Shown piece by piece: positions 43,943 through 54,940 of a DNA stretch of 64,000 nucleotides. Each line of letters opens with the position of its first letter. Positions within the stretch are counted from its first letter, which is position 1. The notes beneath the pieces were generated by a model. The model saw nothing but the letters and a program-made list of their open reading frames with translations, made no database searches and was not told the origin of the DNA. Source of the DNA: Ensifer sp. LC11 (GTDB lineage: Bacteria; Pseudomonadota; Alphaproteobacteria; Rhizobiales; Rhizobiaceae); assembly GCF_001695835.1 (NCBI RefSeq), contig NZ_MBSO01000002.1:1-64000 (forward strand), given 5' to 3'. The position numbers were made by a program, and so were the translations under genes.

Positions 43943-44136
43943 GTGATTTCGGCGCCCGCCAGACAGAATGACTTCGCGTTGGGGCACACGTCCAACGCGG
44001 CGTCTTCGCCCTTGTCGACAACCTGATCGCGAATCTTCAACCTGTACCCGCTTGCATATTAGCCTCGAGTGTTGTCATCTTCCCTTCGCGAAAGCGCTGT
44101 GAGATGCGACTGGGTTAAGTGTTCCGGGGACTGTCT

Positions 44137-45414
44137 ATGTTTGAGTGGGGACGTTTGCATACTTCTGCGCTGGGCAGATTGACACGCGGGAGAACAACGG
44201 CTTGCACGATTGCGCTGCTGGCGGCTCTTGCCGGCTGCGGCGGTCATGCCAAAGGTGTGATGGCACCTGTCGCGCTGACCTCTCCGACCCCCGGTACATC
44301 GACGGTCGACATGCTTGTCGCAACGACCCGCCAGCCTTCGGGCGACCCGGCAACGCTGTTTTCAGGCGAACGCGACGCCAACACCTTCCTCACGGACGTT
44401 GCCGTGTCGATCCCGCCCGAGACGGTGCGCAAATCGGGCACGGTACAGTGGCCGCGCAAGCTGCCGCCGGATCCGGCCAAGGAATTCGCCGTCACGCGCG
44501 TGCGTGAACTCCAAACACTCGATGAGGCCAAGTCCTGGTTCTTGCAGCACGATGTCGGCGGCCATGCCTTCGTCTTCGTCCACGGCTTCAACAACCGCTA
44601 TGAGGATTCGGTCTACCGGCTTGCACAGATCGTCCATGACTCGGACGTCCAGGCGACGCCTGTCCTGTTTACCTGGCCATCCCGCGCCAACGTCTTCGAC
44701 TACAACTATGACAAGGAAAGCACGAACTATTCGCGCACGGCTCTCGAAGACATCCTGAAAAAGCTCTCCGACGCGCCGAAGGTCAAGGACATCACCATCC
44801 TTGCCCATTCGATGGGAACGTGGCTCACGATGGAATCGCTCCGGCAGATGGGCATTCGTGACGGCAATGTGCCCTCCAAGGTCAAGAACGTCATCCTTGC
44901 CTCGCCCGACATCGACCTCGACGTTTTTGCCAAGCAGTTCGTCGAGATGGGTGACAAGCGGCCGAAATTCACGATCTTCGTTTCGCAGGATGACCGCGCG
45001 CTGGCGCTTTCCAGCTTCATTTCCGGCGACGTCTCCCGTCTCGGTGCTATCGACCCATCGGCTGAGCCCTATCGCACCCAGTTGGAACGGGCCGGCATTA
45101 CCGCCATCGACCTGACGAAGGTCAAATCCGAGGACAGCCTGCACCACGGAAAATTCGCGGAAAGCCCGGAAATCGTCCAGCTCATCGGCACGCGGCTTGC
45201 CACGGGCCAGACACTAACCGATTCCGATATCTCGGTTGGAACCGGCATTGCAGCGGTTGTCGCCGGTACAGCCAGAAACGTCGGCAATGTCGCGGCTGTC
45301 ACCGTCTCTGCGCCGGTGTCGATCCTGGAAAATCCGCAGCCGGCGAAGAAGAAGAGGGTGGTCGTTGGAGATACGCTCTCAAGCAACACGCCGCAGCCGG
45401 TGAAGATCAAGTAA
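44137..45414 (+). CDS. DUF900-type alpha/beta hydrolase lipoprotein
   Basis: A 425-aa protein with a lipobox near residue 34 (ALLAALAGCGG), then an alpha/beta hydrolase of the DUF900 type. Oxyanion-side FVFVHGFNNRYEDSVYR, WPSRANVFDYNYDKES, the nucleophile elbow AHSMG in ITILAHSMGTWLTMESLR, and the late LHHGKFAESPEIV are visible. It is probably a periplasmic or outer-membrane esterase/lipase-like enzyme; substrate unknown. The ATG at 44137 has GGGG 7 bases upstream and is preferred to the GTG at 44119. Confidence 0.87.
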   Translation: MFEWGRLHTSALGRLTRGRTTACTIALLAALAGCGGHAKGVMAPVALTSPTPGTSTVDMLVATTRQPSGDPATLFSGERDANTFLTDVAVSIPPETVRKSGTVQWPRKLPPDPAKEFAVTRVRELQTLDEAKSWFLQHDVGGHAFVFVHGFNNRYEDSVYRLAQIVHDSDVQATPVLFTWPSRANVFDYNYDKESTNYSRTALEDILKKLSDAPKVKDITILAHSMGTWLTMESLRQMGIRDGNVPSKVKNVILASPDIDLDVFAKQFVEMGDKRPKFTIFVSQDDRALALSSFISGDVSRLGAIDPSAEPYRTQLERAGITAIDLTKVKSEDSLHHGKFAESPEIVQLIGTRLATGQTLTDSDISVGTGIAAVVAGTARNVGNVAAVTVSAPVSILENPQPAKKKRVVVGDTLSSNTPQPVKIK

Positions 45415-45450
45415 CGACCAGCGGCTGCCGTCTTTTGCGACGGCCGGCCA

Positions 45451-46143
45451 TCAGCCGTCGTCGCCGACGAAGCGGTAGCCGACGCCCGGCTCCGTGCGGA
45501 TGATTTTCGGATCGGCCGGGTCGCGCTCGATCTTGCCGCGCAACTGGCCGATGAAGACCCTGAGATAGTGCAGGTCCTCGCCGTGGGCGACGCCCCAGAC
45601 CGAGGTGAGCAGCGTCTTGTGGGTGACGACGCGGCCGGCGTGATGCGCCAGCATGACCAGGAGATCATACTCTTTCGGCGTCAGGCGCACCGGCTCGCCA
45701 TCCTTCGTCACCACGCGCTTGATCGTGTCGATCGCCACGCCGTCGGCAGAGAGCTGCGTCTGGCCGCCATCCATCTGGACGCGGTGGCGCAGTGCCGTCC
45801 GGATGCGGGCGGTCAGTTCCCCGATGCCGAAGGGTTTTTCGATGTAGTCGTCGGCGCCAAGGTCAAGAGCCGCGATCTTTTCGCTTTCGCGGTCGCGGGC
45901 AGACAGAATGATGATCGGCACTTGCGACCAGCCACGCAGATTGGCGATGACCTCCTTGCCGTCCATATCCGGCAGACCGAGATCGAGGATGACAATGTCG
46001 GGTGCGCTCGTCGCCGCCGCCTTCAGCGCCGCGGCACCGGTCATCGCCTCCAATACGTCATAGCCGGCGGCACTCAGCGCCGGCTTCAGGAAGCGCTGGA
46101 TCTGGGGCTCGTCGTCGACAACGAGGATACGCTCAACGCTCAT
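45451..46143 (-). CDS. kdpE: Response regulator KdpE
   Basis: A 230-aa OmpR-type regulator: acidic pocket DD at residues 10-11, phosphorylated Asp54 (IVILDLGLPDMDG), conserved Lys in DYIEKPFG, and a winged helix ending YLRVFIGQLRGKIERDP...RTEPGVGYRFVGDD. KdpD phosphorylates it when potassium is short, and it activates the kdp operon. Its start overlaps the end of kdpD by four bases. A GCCGTC/GACGGC hairpin lies just after the stop. Confidence 0.95.
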   Translation of the reverse strand: MSVERILVVDDEPQIQRFLKPALSAAGYDVLEAMTGAAALKAAATSAPDIVILDLGLPDMDGKEVIANLRGWSQVPIIILSARDRESEKIAALDLGADDYIEKPFGIGELTARIRTALRHRVQMDGGQTQLSADGVAIDTIKRVVTKDGEPVRLTPKEYDLLVMLAHHAGRVVTHKTLLTSVWGVAHGEDLHYLRVFIGQLRGKIERDPADPKIIRTEPGVGYRFVGDDG

Positions 46144-48836
46144 GCACGGTCCTTTTCGGAAATTTCAGCCTTGGCGGCGGGAAAACGCATGGAAACACGC
46201 GTGCCGCGGCGTCTGAGCGCCGGGCTTTCCGCCTTGATCTGGCCCCCCATGGCCTCGACGAAACCCTTGGCAATCGAAAGCCCAAGGCCCGTCCCCGGCG
46301 TGCGGCCATCCGCCTTGCCGCGGCGGAAGAATTTTTCGAAAACCTGCTCGAGATCCTTCGGCGCGATGCCCTTTCCAAGGTCGGTCACCGACAGCACGAT
46401 CTCGTTGCCGTCGCACCGGGCATAGATGCTGATCGGCTCGTCGCCGCCATACTTGTTGGCATTGTCGAGCAGGTTGAAGAGCACCTGCCCGAGAAGCACG
46501 CTGTCGCCGCGCATCAAAGGCAGATCCGGCGCGATGCTTGTCTCGATCTCGCGCTCGGGGAAGTATTTGCGAGCGCGATCGACCGACGCGCGCACAGCAT
46601 CAGCGACATCGACCCAATCGCGCTTGGCATTGACGGTGCCGGCCTCGATGCGGGTCATGTCGAGCAGGTTGGCAACGAAGCGTGTCAGGCGACCGCCCTC
46701 CTCCTCGATCGATTTCAACAGATCGTCACGGCTTTCCGGCGGCATGCGGTCGCCGAGCTGGCGCAGGCTGGTGACGGCCCCGGTGATGGTTGCAAGCGGC
46801 GTCCGCAGGTCGTGCGAGATGGACGACAGGAGTGCTGCGCGGAAGCGCTCGCCTTCGAGCTTTGCCGCCTGGTCGAGGCTTTCACGCGACAGGCGCGCCC
46901 GGTCGACGGCAATCGCCGTCTGGTCGAGGATCGCCGCCAGCGCCCGCTCCTCGTTGATCTCCAGCGGCTTGTCCGCCTGGACGAAGCCGCAGACGCCGAC
47001 AACACCATGCGGGCTCGTCAGCGGCCGGAAGTGAAACGGGCTGTTCGGCAGCGTGCCCGTACCGTTGCCGGCCGGCTCCCTCTTGTCCATCGCCCAGCGC
47101 GCCGCCATGACGTCGGTGACGTCGAGCTCGGTGTCCGGCGGCCAGGCCGCTTTCAGTTGCAGGTCTCCGTCCTCCGGCAGAAGCAGCGCCGAACTGCGTT
47201 TCAACGTCGATTGCATCTGCGTTACGGCCGCCCACAGCACATCGTCCGCCTTGGCGGTGCCGGAAAGCTTGCGGGAAAAATCGTAGAGCGCCTGGGTCGC
47301 GGCTGCGCGTTGACGCGCCGTCTTTGCCTGTTCGCGCACCCGCGATGCGAGGCTGCCAGCAAGGGTCGCAGCGACAAGGAAGATGACGAGCGCAAAAACC
47401 TCGTGCGGCTCGGCGATGGTGAAGGTGCCGGTCGGCTTGATGAAGAAGAAGTTGTAGGCGAGCACCGAAAACAGCGACGCGGCGATCGCCGAGATGTGGC
47501 CCGCATAGGTCGCCGAAGCGAGAACCGCGAGCAGATAGAGAAGCGAAATATTGGGCAGGACGATGAAGTGACCGAGCAGCAATCCGACCGCCGTTGCCCC
47601 GGCGACCGACCCGGCGGCGATGGCGACGGCGCGCCCGGTTCCCGGTGGCAGCGTCTTCTTCATCGCTGACCGCCGCTTGGCGGGCACGGTCTCGCGATCG
47701 GTGACGAGATGGATGCCGACACCGGACACGCGTTCGGCCAAAGCGTCAGGGAGCGATTGGCGGAACAGCCGCATCGGAAAGGACTGACGCCGCGCGCCGA
47801 TGACGATCTGCGTCGCATGTTCGCGGCGCGCGAGCTTCAGGATTTCCTCGACGAAGTCGTTGCCGATGATGCGGCGCGTCTCGGCACCCAGCTGCTCGGC
47901 GAGCCGAAAGGTCTCGTCGAGCCGGCGCACGTCGTCGCCGTCACCGCTTTCGCGGTCGGCACGTTCGATGAAGACGACGATCCAGGGGGCATTCAATCCC
48001 TCGGCGAGCCGGCTCGCGGTGCGGACCACCTTCTCCGACAGGGGATCGGGACCGATGCAGACAAGCAGCCGCTCGCCACTCGCCCAGACCCCTTCGATCG
48101 CATTCTGCTTCAGGTAGTCGACCATCTGGTCGTCGACCCGGTCGGCCGTGCGCCGGAGCGCCAGTTCGCGCAGCGCCGTCAGGTTGCCGAGGCGGAAGAA
48201 GCGGTCGACCGCGCGCTTGGCGCTGTCGGGCAGATAGACCTTGCCTTCCTTCAGCCGCTCGATCAGTTCGGCGGGTGGCAGATCGACCAGCAGCACCTCG
48301 TCAGCGCGCTTTAGCACCGTATCCGGCACCCGCTCGCGCACCGGTACGCCGGCGATCTGGGCAACGATGTCCGAGAGGCTTTCGAGGTGCTGAATGTTGA
48401 GCGCGGTCCAGACATCAATGCCGGCGGCGATCAGTTCCTCAATATCCTGGTAGCGCTTCGGATGCCGGCTTTCGGCCGGATTGCTGTGAGCGAGTTCGTC
48501 GACAACGATGATCTTCGGTCGCCGCGCAAGCGCCGCATCCAGATCGAACTCGGAAAGAGCACGGCCGCGATGGTTCACATCGCGGCGCGGCAAGATTTCC
48601 AGGTCTTCAATGAGCGCGGCGGTCTCGCTGCGCCCGTGGGTTTCGACAAGCCCGATGACGATATCGACGCCATCTTGCTTGAGCCGGCGGGCCCGCGTCA
48701 GCATCGCATAGGTCTTGCCGACGCCGGGCGCGGCACCGAGGAAAACGGTCAGTTTTCCTCGGTGATCCTGCGCAGCAAGAGCCAGTAGCGCGTCTGGGTC
48801 GGGGCGACTTTTGGCGTCGCGATCACTGTCGGGCAT
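46140..48836 (-). CDS. kdpD: Osmosensitive potassium sensor kinase KdpD
   Basis: An 898-aa kinase with full KdpD layout: N-terminal sensor domain with a Walker A-like GAAPGVGKTYAML and ETHGR, a universal-stress-type domain (LLVCIGPDPLSEKVVRTASRLAEGL and QIVIGARRQS), four close membrane helices (about residues 400-500), a GAF-like region, HisKA with His675 (SSISHDLRTPLA), and the ATPase domain (NLLDNANKYGG, GKGIAP, GTGLGLSIAKGF). It senses potassium limitation and phosphorylates KdpE. It follows kdpC by 20 bases. Confidence 0.95.
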   Translation of the reverse strand: MPDSDRDAKSRPDPDALLALAAQDHRGKLTVFLGAAPGVGKTYAMLTRARRLKQDGVDIVIGLVETHGRSETAALIEDLEILPRRDVNHRGRALSEFDLDAALARRPKIIVVDELAHSNPAESRHPKRYQDIEELIAAGIDVWTALNIQHLESLSDIVAQIAGVPVRERVPDTVLKRADEVLLVDLPPAELIERLKEGKVYLPDSAKRAVDRFFRLGNLTALRELALRRTADRVDDQMVDYLKQNAIEGVWASGERLLVCIGPDPLSEKVVRTASRLAEGLNAPWIVVFIERADRESGDGDDVRRLDETFRLAEQLGAETRRIIGNDFVEEILKLARREHATQIVIGARRQSFPMRLFRQSLPDALAERVSGVGIHLVTDRETVPAKRRSAMKKTLPPGTGRAVAIAAGSVAGATAVGLLLGHFIVLPNISLLYLLAVLASATYAGHISAIAASLFSVLAYNFFFIKPTGTFTIAEPHEVFALVIFLVAATLAGSLASRVREQAKTARQRAAATQALYDFSRKLSGTAKADDVLWAAVTQMQSTLKRSSALLLPEDGDLQLKAAWPPDTELDVTDVMAARWAMDKREPAGNGTGTLPNSPFHFRPLTSPHGVVGVCGFVQADKPLEINEERALAAILDQTAIAVDRARLSRESLDQAAKLEGERFRAALLSSISHDLRTPLATITGAVTSLRQLGDRMPPESRDDLLKSIEEEGGRLTRFVANLLDMTRIEAGTVNAKRDWVDVADAVRASVDRARKYFPEREIETSIAPDLPLMRGDSVLLGQVLFNLLDNANKYGGDEPISIYARCDGNEIVLSVTDLGKGIAPKDLEQVFEKFFRRGKADGRTPGTGLGLSIAKGFVEAMGGQIKAESPALRRRGTRVSMRFPAAKAEISEKDRA

Positions 48837-48856
48837 GCATTATCTCAGGAGTGGTC

Positions 48857-49426
48857 TCAGGTTCGAGGCGTATCAAGGGCCAGGTTCAGTTCTAGCACAT
48901 TGACGCGCGGCTCGCCTACGACCCCGAACAGCCGATCCTCCGTCGCCTTGTCAACCAGGGCGGTGACATCCGCTTCGCTCAAACCGCGCGCCTTGGCAAC
49001 CCGGGCGATCTGCGCCTGGGCAAAGGCCGGTGTGATGTGCGGGTCGAGACCGGAACCGGAGGTGGTTGCCGCATCGGCGGGAATTTCCCCCGTGAACCCG
49101 GTGGCCTTCAGGCGCTCGACGTCAGCGGCGACGCGATCCTTGAGCTTGACCGATGTTGTGCCGAGGTTGGAGCCGCTCGATGCGCCGGCATTGTAGGCCT
49201 CCGGGCCGGTCGCGGATGGGCGCGGCCAGAAGTACTTGTCCGAGGTGAAGTTCTGGCCGATCAGCGCCGAGCCGATCAGCGCGCCGTCCTTCTCGATGAG
49301 ACTGCCGTTTGCCTGTGCCGGCATCAGCACCTGCGAGGCGCCGGTGATCGCGAAGGGATAGGCAAGTCCGGTGATGGCGGTGAGGAGCACGGTCATCACG
49401 ATGGCGGGGCGAAGTTGGTTCAGCAT
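48857..49426 (-). CDS. kdpC: Potassium-transporting ATPase subunit KdpC
   Basis: A 189-aa protein with one N-terminal membrane helix and the typical periplasmic part: [41 protein letters not shown], and [25 protein letters not shown]. KdpC stabilises the KdpA-KdpB complex. Its start is 2 bases after the kdpB stop. Confidence 0.95.
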   Translation of the reverse strand: MLNQLRPAIVMTVLLTAITGLAYPFAITGASQVLMPAQANGSLIEKDGALIGSALIGQNFTSDKYFWPRPSATGPEAYNAGASSGSNLGTTSVKLKDRVAADVERLKATGFTGEIPADAATTSGSGLDPHITPAFAQAQIARVAKARGLSEADVTALVDKATEDRLFGVVGEPRVNVLELNLALDTPRT

Positions 49427-49428
49427 GG

Positions 49429-51546
49429 TTACACCAGATTGAGTGCGTTGACGGCAAGGTCGACGAGCTTGATGCCAGCAAAGGGCAGGAGAATACCGCC
49501 GAGACCGTAGACAAGGAGGTTGCGGCGCAGCAGCGCAGCAGCGCCGACCGGCCGATACTTGACGCCCTTCAGCGCCAGCGGGATCAGCGCGACGATGATC
49601 AGCGCATTGAAGATCACCGCAGACAGGATCGCCGATTGCGGCGAGGCGAGGCCCATGACGTTGAGTGCTGCCAGCGCCGGATAGGTGGTGATGAACAGCG
49701 CCGGGATGATGGCGAAGTACTTCGCCACGTCGTTGGCGATCGAAAACGTCGTCAGCGAGCCGCGGGTCATCAGGAGCTGCTTGCCGATCTCGACGATCTC
49801 GATAAGCTTCGTCGGGCTGGAATCGAGGTCCACCATGTTGGCGGCCTCGCGGGCAGCCTGGGTGCCGGTCTGCATGGCGACGCCGACATCGGCCTGGGCG
49901 AGCGCCGGTGCGTCATTGGTACCGTCGCCGCACATGGCGATGAGGCGGCCACCCTGTTGCTCCTTGCGGATATAGGCGAGCTTGTCCTCGGGCGTTGCTT
50001 CGGCGAGGAAATCATCGACACCTGCTTCGGAGGCAATCGCCGCGGCCGTCACCGGGTTGTCGCCGGTCACCATGACCGTGCGGATGCCCATGGCGCGCAG
50101 CGCCGCAAAACGCTCCTTGATGCCCGGTTTCACCACGTCCTTCAGGTGGATGACGCCGAGCAGGCGCGGACCGTCTGCGACGGCAAGCGGCGTGCCGCCT
50201 GTGCGCGCCACCTGGTCAACGGCGCGGCGAAACTCGTTTGGCACGTTCTCATCGCGGATGCCGGTGAACTTCAGGATCGAGTCGACGGCGCCCTTGCGCA
50301 GCCGGCGACCGGCGAAATCAACGCCCGAGAGCCTTGTCTCCGCGGCAAACGGAATGACCGCGTCGATCCGGGTCGCGCCGGCCGAGCTGCCACCGCCACC
50401 AACGGCAAGCGCCACGACCTCACCCTTGCTTGCATCGGGAAGCGAAACGGCGGGCGCCTGGCGACCGAACTCACCGGTCGCAAGGGCTGCAATCGAACGT
50501 CCCTCCGGCGTTTCGTCGGCAAGGCTTGCGAGCAGTGCTGCATCGGCGAGTTCCGCCTCGCTGACGCCCGGCACCGGCATGAAGTCGGCAGCCATGCGGT
50601 TGCCGAAGGTGATCGTGCCCGTCTTGTCGAGCAGCAGCGTGTCGACGTCGCCGGCGGCTTCAACGGCGCGGCCCGAGGTGGCGATGACATTGAAGCGAAC
50701 CAGGCGATCCATGCCGGCGATACCGATCGCCGAGAGCAGGCCACCGATGGTGGTCGGGATCAGCGTGACCAGCAGGGCGGCAAGCACCGTTACGGACAGA
50801 ACCGTCCCGGAGTAACCGGCAAGCCCCCAGAGCGTGACGACGGCGACGAGGAAGATCAGCGTCAGACCCGAAAGCAGGATCGAAAGGGCGATTTCGTTCG
50901 GGGTCTTCTGGCGCTGGGCGCCCTCGATCAGCGCGATCATGCGATCGACGAAGGTATTGCCCGGCGCGACGCCGATGCGGACCTTGATCCAGTCGGACAG
51001 CACCTGCGTGCCGCCGGTGACGGCCGAACGATCACCGCCCGATTCGCGAATGACAGGCGCCGATTCACCGGTGATGGCGCTTTCGTTGACGGAGGCGACG
51101 CCTTCGACAACCTCGCCGTCGCCGGGGATCAGTTCCCCGGCTTCGACCAGCACGAGGTCTCCGACCCTCAGCGAGGTCGCAGCGATCGTCTGGGTTTCCC
51201 GGCCATCGGCCGCGACGAGCTTGCGGGCCGTCAGCTCGGACTTTGTGCGGCGGAGACTATCGGCCTGCGCCTTGCCGCGGCCTTCGGCGACGGCTTCAGC
51301 GAAGGTGGCAAAAAGTACCGTGAACCACAGCCAGGCGGCGATCTGCCCTGAGAACAGCGGGCTGCCGGTGCCGGTAGCAATGTCGCGGACAAAGAGGGCG
51401 GTGACCACGGCCGCAACCACTTCAGTGACGAAGATCACCGGGTTGCGGACGAGCTGGCGCGGGTCGAGCTTGACGAAGGCCGCCTTGACAGCCGGCAGGA
51501 GGATTGCCGGATCCAGAAGACTAGGAGCGACTGGTTTGGAAGACAT
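49429..51546 (-). CDS. kdpB: Potassium-transporting P-type ATPase subunit KdpB
   Basis: A 705-aa P-type ATPase. The actuator-loop TGES ([14 protein letters not shown]), the phosphorylated Asp in [14 protein letters not shown] (about residue 309) and the hinge [31 protein letters not shown] and [19 protein letters not shown] are all present. It hydrolyses ATP to drive K+ uptake through KdpA. It follows kdpA by 14 bases. Confidence 0.96.
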   Translation of the reverse strand: MSSKPVAPSLLDPAILLPAVKAAFVKLDPRQLVRNPVIFVTEVVAAVVTALFVRDIATGTGSPLFSGQIAAWLWFTVLFATFAEAVAEGRGKAQADSLRRTKSELTARKLVAADGRETQTIAATSLRVGDLVLVEAGELIPGDGEVVEGVASVNESAITGESAPVIRESGGDRSAVTGGTQVLSDWIKVRIGVAPGNTFVDRMIALIEGAQRQKTPNEIALSILLSGLTLIFLVAVVTLWGLAGYSGTVLSVTVLAALLVTLIPTTIGGLLSAIGIAGMDRLVRFNVIATSGRAVEAAGDVDTLLLDKTGTITFGNRMAADFMPVPGVSEAELADAALLASLADETPEGRSIAALATGEFGRQAPAVSLPDASKGEVVALAVGGGGSSAGATRIDAVIPFAAETRLSGVDFAGRRLRKGAVDSILKFTGIRDENVPNEFRRAVDQVARTGGTPLAVADGPRLLGVIHLKDVVKPGIKERFAALRAMGIRTVMVTGDNPVTAAAIASEAGVDDFLAEATPEDKLAYIRKEQQGGRLIAMCGDGTNDAPALAQADVGVAMQTGTQAAREAANMVDLDSSPTKLIEIVEIGKQLLMTRGSLTTFSIANDVAKYFAIIPALFITTYPALAALNVMGLASPQSAILSAVIFNALIIVALIPLALKGVKYRPVGAAALLRRNLLVYGLGGILLPFAGIKLVDLAVNALNLV

Positions 51547-51560
51547 GGTGTCGAATTCCT

Positions 51561-53270
51561 TTAGAAGGTCTGACCGGCAAGCATCGAGAGATGCTCGACG
51601 ATGGGACCGAGAGCGAGCGCCGGGAAGAACTGCAGCCCGCCGAGAATGAGGATTATGCCGACGAGCAGGCCGACGAAGAGCGGCGTGTCGGTCGGGAAGG
51701 TGCCCTTGGACGCCGGCACGCGGGTCTTGACCGCGATCGAGCCGGCGATCGCCATGACCGGAACGGCATAGGCGAAACGGCCGAGCAGCATCGCGAGCCC
51801 GAGTGTGGTGTTGTACCAGGGCGTGTTGCCGGTCAGCCCGCCGAAAGCCGAGCCGTTGTTGCCGGCAGCCGACGTGAAGGCATAGAGGATTTCGGACAGG
51901 CCGTGCGGGCCCGCCGTGCCGATGCTTGCGACCGCAAAGGGCAGCATGGCAGAAACGGCGGCAAAGCCGAGGATCGTCACCGGCAGGATGAGAACGGCGA
52001 ATATCGCGTATTTCATCTCGCGGCTTTCGATCTTCTTGCCGAGCAATTCCGGCGTGCGGCCGACCATCAGGCCGGCGACGAAGACGGCGAGGATCGCAAA
52101 GACCACCATGCCGTAGAGACCGGAACCGACACCACCGGGCAGGACTTCGCCAAGCTGCATCAGGAACATCGGCACAAGACCGCCAAGCCCCGTCAGCGAG
52201 CCGTGCATGCCGTTGACACCACCGTCCGAGAGGCCGGTGGTGACAGCCGCGTAGAGCGCCGTCATCGCCTGGCCGAAGCGGACTTCCTTGCCTTCCATAT
52301 TGCCCTGGGCGGCGTCGAGACCGAGTGCGGTCAGGATCGGGTTGCCCTGCGCTTCCGCCCAGTAGACGACAGCAACGCCTGAAATCAGCAGGATCGCGGT
52401 AACGGCGATGAAGGCCCAGCCCTGGCGGCGGTTGCCGACCATCTGGCCGAATGTGTAGACGAGGGCCGCCGAGATCGACAACATTGCGAAGATGTTGAGA
52501 TAGTTGGAGAAGGCCGTCGGGTTCTCGAAGGGATGGGCGGCGTTGACGTTGAAGAAGCCGCCGCCATTGGTGCCGAGCTGCTTGATCGCCTCCTGGCTTG
52601 CGACCGGGCCGAGCGAGATCGTCTGCTTGGCGCCTTCGAGCGTCGTTGCGGTGAGATCGGCATTGAAGGTCTGCGGCAGGCCGGTCCAGACCATGGCAAG
52701 GGCCATGACGACGGCGACCGGCAAGAGCACATAGAGGGTCGAGCGGGTGAGGTCGACCCAGAAGTTGCCGACCGTCGACGCGTTCGAGCGGGCAAAGGCG
52801 CGGGTCACGGCAAGCGCCATGGCGATACCGGTCGCGGCCGACACGAAGTTATGGACGGTGAGGCCCGCCATCTGGCTGAAATGGCTGAGCGTCGTTTCGC
52901 CACCATAGTTCTGCCAGTTGGTGTTGGTGACGAAGCTGACCGCCGTGTTGAAGGCGAGGTCTGACGGCATGCCGGCAAAACCCTGCGGGTTCATCGGCAG
53001 GTGGGCCTGCAATCTCAAGATCGCGTACAGCGAAGCAAAGCCGGTGAGGCTGAAAGCGAGCATCGACATCGTGTAGGCGAGCCAGCCCTGCTCCTTGTTC
53101 GGATCGACGCCGGCAGCGAGATAAAGACCGCGCTCGACGGGACCGAGGACAGGTGAAAAGACGTTGCGTTCACCGGAGAAGACCCGCGCCATGTAAAGCC
53201 CCAGCGGCTTGATGACGATCAGGACGGCGATGAAGAGGAGGCTGATCTGCAGCCACCCGATGATAGACAT
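51561..53270 (-). CDS. kdpA: Potassium-transporting ATPase subunit KdpA
   Basis: A 569-aa, ten-helix channel-like subunit with four degenerate K+-channel pore loops, for example [60 protein letters not shown] and [20 protein letters not shown]. It binds potassium from the periplasm with high affinity. It is the third coding region of the kdp operon, 84 bases after kdpF. Confidence 0.96.
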   Translation of the reverse strand: MSIIGWLQISLLFIAVLIVIKPLGLYMARVFSGERNVFSPVLGPVERGLYLAAGVDPNKEQGWLAYTMSMLAFSLTGFASLYAILRLQAHLPMNPQGFAGMPSDLAFNTAVSFVTNTNWQNYGGETTLSHFSQMAGLTVHNFVSAATGIAMALAVTRAFARSNASTVGNFWVDLTRSTLYVLLPVAVVMALAMVWTGLPQTFNADLTATTLEGAKQTISLGPVASQEAIKQLGTNGGGFFNVNAAHPFENPTAFSNYLNIFAMLSISAALVYTFGQMVGNRRQGWAFIAVTAILLISGVAVVYWAEAQGNPILTALGLDAAQGNMEGKEVRFGQAMTALYAAVTTGLSDGGVNGMHGSLTGLGGLVPMFLMQLGEVLPGGVGSGLYGMVVFAILAVFVAGLMVGRTPELLGKKIESREMKYAIFAVLILPVTILGFAAVSAMLPFAVASIGTAGPHGLSEILYAFTSAAGNNGSAFGGLTGNTPWYNTTLGLAMLLGRFAYAVPVMAIAGSIAVKTRVPASKGTFPTDTPLFVGLLVGIILILGGLQFFPALALGPIVEHLSMLAGQTF

Positions 53271-53354
53271 GAGATTTCTCCGCTCAGGAAAATGTGCGGC
53301 GCAAAGGGCGATCCGGTCTTGATGTGTCGACCCGGACCAAACCTTTGACCGGGG

Positions 53355-53441
53355 TCAGAACCGTTCCGGGCGAACGAGGGTGACGACGAGATAGGCCGCA
53401 AGGGCGACGGCGACGACGAGACCGATCAGGGCTTCGAACAT
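53355..53441 (-). CDS. kdpF: Potassium-transporting ATPase small subunit KdpF
   Basis: A 28-residue single-helix peptide (MFEALIGLVVAVALAAYLVV then TLVRPERF) with a perfect ribosome site, AGGAGG 5 bases before the ATG. The helix followed by LVRPERF is the KdpF pattern; in E. coli KdpF stabilises the KdpABC complex. It lies between the 27-residue peptide gene and kdpA. Confidence 0.92.
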   Translation of the reverse strand: MFEALIGLVVAVALAAYLVVTLVRPERF

Positions 53442-53450
53442 CGGGGCCTC

Positions 53451-53534
53451 CTAGAGGCGGCTCAGCGCGCGCGCATAAAGCGCAAACACGACAAAGCCGC
53501 CGATGCCGGCGGCAAGGAAAAGAACATCGGACAT
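53451..53534 (-). CDS. 27-residue membrane peptide heading the kdp operon
   Basis: A tiny frame (MSDVLFLAAGIGGFVVFALY then ARALSRL) with GGAG 7 bases before the ATG, ending 9 bases before the kdpF start. It is one membrane helix with a basic tail. Similar short peptides (helix, then Y-x-R-x-x-x-R-L) occur upstream of kdpF/kdpA in other bacteria, as I recall. Role unknown; position suggests a KdpF-like accessory peptide or a leader. Confidence 0.75.
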   Translation of the reverse strand: MSDVLFLAAGIGGFVVFALYARALSRL

Positions 53535-53776
53535 GCAAATTCTCCGGACTATTGAAGTCCGGATCTTGCTCCCTGGGCGGGTCAATTATCGATTGCGATA
53601 GTCGCAAAGGCGCATAAGGAAATGATAAAGACGCGCACACGGCGGCCAGCAGCCCACACGACGGAGGCTTGAGCAGCAGCCGGTCGACGGCGGCAGGAAA
53701 CGATCAAAATGCATCGGCCGCGCACGCCGAACCGTGCGCAGGGCCGCCGGATGGGCGGCCGGCCTGCCGTCGGCGC

Positions 53777-54940
53777 TTAGCCCTTGATGATGTGGTCGAC
53801 CGTCGCCTCGGGCGGCGTCGTGACTTCGCGCATCCACTCGCGCCAGATGGCAACCAGCAGCGCCATCAGCACCGGGCCAACGAAGAGACCGAGGAAGCCC
53901 ATGGTCTTCACGCCGCCGACGAGGCCGAAGAAGGTTGGCAGGAACGGCAGCTTGATCGGGCCGCCGACGAGGCGCGGGCGCAGCGTCTTGTCGACGATGA
54001 AGAGTTCGGTCGTGCCCCAGGCAAACAGCGCGATGCCGTGAACCGGCGAGCCGCTGGCGACGAGATAGATCGAGACCAGCGTGAAGCAGAGCGGCGCGCC
54101 GCCCGGAATGAGAGCCATCAGGCCGGTGATGATGCCGAGCGTGACCGGCGACGGAACGCCGGCGAGCCAGTAAGCGACGCCGAGCACGATGCCTTCGCCA
54201 ATCGCGATGATGCCCATGCCGGTAACCGTCGAGCTGATCGTCATTGGCACGACGCGTGAGAGCCGCTCCCAGCGCATCGGGAAGATGCGTTCGCCGAGGC
54301 GGTCGAGCTGGCCGGAGAAGGACTGGCCATCGCGATAGACGAAGAACAGCGTGATCAGCATGAAGAGCAGCGTCAGGAAGGCGTGAAAGGTCGATGCGCC
54401 GACGACCAGGACGCCGCGGTAGATGTTGCCGATGTTGGAGCCGCTGACCAGCTGGACGAGTTCGCCGAGCGCACCCGGATGACCGACATGCTTGACCCAT
54501 TGTTCGCCGAGCCACACGCCGGCAATCGGAATGCTGCTCAGCCAGGCGGGCACGACCGCACCATTGGCATTGGTCTCGACCGCCCAGACGACCCAGTCGC
54601 GCACTTCGTCGACCGCATAAACGGCGGCAATCGAAATCGGCACGACGATGAAGGAAATGACGCTGACGATGGCGATGGTCGCGGCAAGCGTCCGGTTGCC
54701 GTTCACTGCGGCAAGCAGGCGGCGATAGATCGGCCAGCTGGCAAAACCGATGACGACGGCGGCGAGAACCGGCACGACGAAACCGTGGAAGAAGTAGACA
54801 CCGGCGAGAAGAACGAAGACCAGCATCCAACGGGCAGCGGTCATCGGACCGACAAGGGCATGGCGCGAAATCGCCGTCTGACCGAGGAGCCGCGGCTCCA
54901 CGGCAAAATTCTCTCGTTCGCGATTGCCCAATTGCACCAA
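53777..54940 (-). CDS. AI-2E-family transporter
   Basis: A 387-aa protein with about eight membrane helices in the AI-2E/PerM arrangement: two N-terminal hairpin helices (RWMLVFVLLAGVYFFHGFVVPVLAAVVIGF), a soluble middle, then ISSTVTGMGIIAIGEGIVLGVAYWLAGVPSP and PTFFGLVGGVKTMGFLGLFVGPVLMALLVAIWREW. Members export small molecules or act as Na+(Li+)/H+ antiporters; the autoinducer role holds only for some. The start is TTG 54940 or GTG 54937; GGAGG lies just upstream of both. Confidence 0.88.
   Translation of the reverse strand: MVQLGNRERENFAVEPRLLGQTAISRHALVGPMTAARWMLVFVLLAGVYFFHGFVVPVLAAVVIGFASWPIYRRLLAAVNGNRTLAATIAIVSVISFIVVPISIAAVYAVDEVRDWVVWAVETNANGAVVPAWLSSIPIAGVWLGEQWVKHVGHPGALGELVQLVSGSNIGNIYRGVLVVGASTFHAFLTLLFMLITLFFVYRDGQSFSGQLDRLGERIFPMRWERLSRVVPMTISSTVTGMGIIAIGEGIVLGVAYWLAGVPSPVTLGIITGLMALIPGGAPLCFTLVSIYLVASGSPVHGIALFAWGTTELFIVDKTLRPRLVGGPIKLPFLPTFFGLVGGVKTMGFLGLFVGPVLMALLVAIWREWMREVTTPPEATVDHIIKG

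Noticed and set aside
42794-43987. Long minus-strand frame opposite ampC
   Set aside because: It is an antisense GC-rich shadow; the plus strand carries all class C beta-lactamase motifs.
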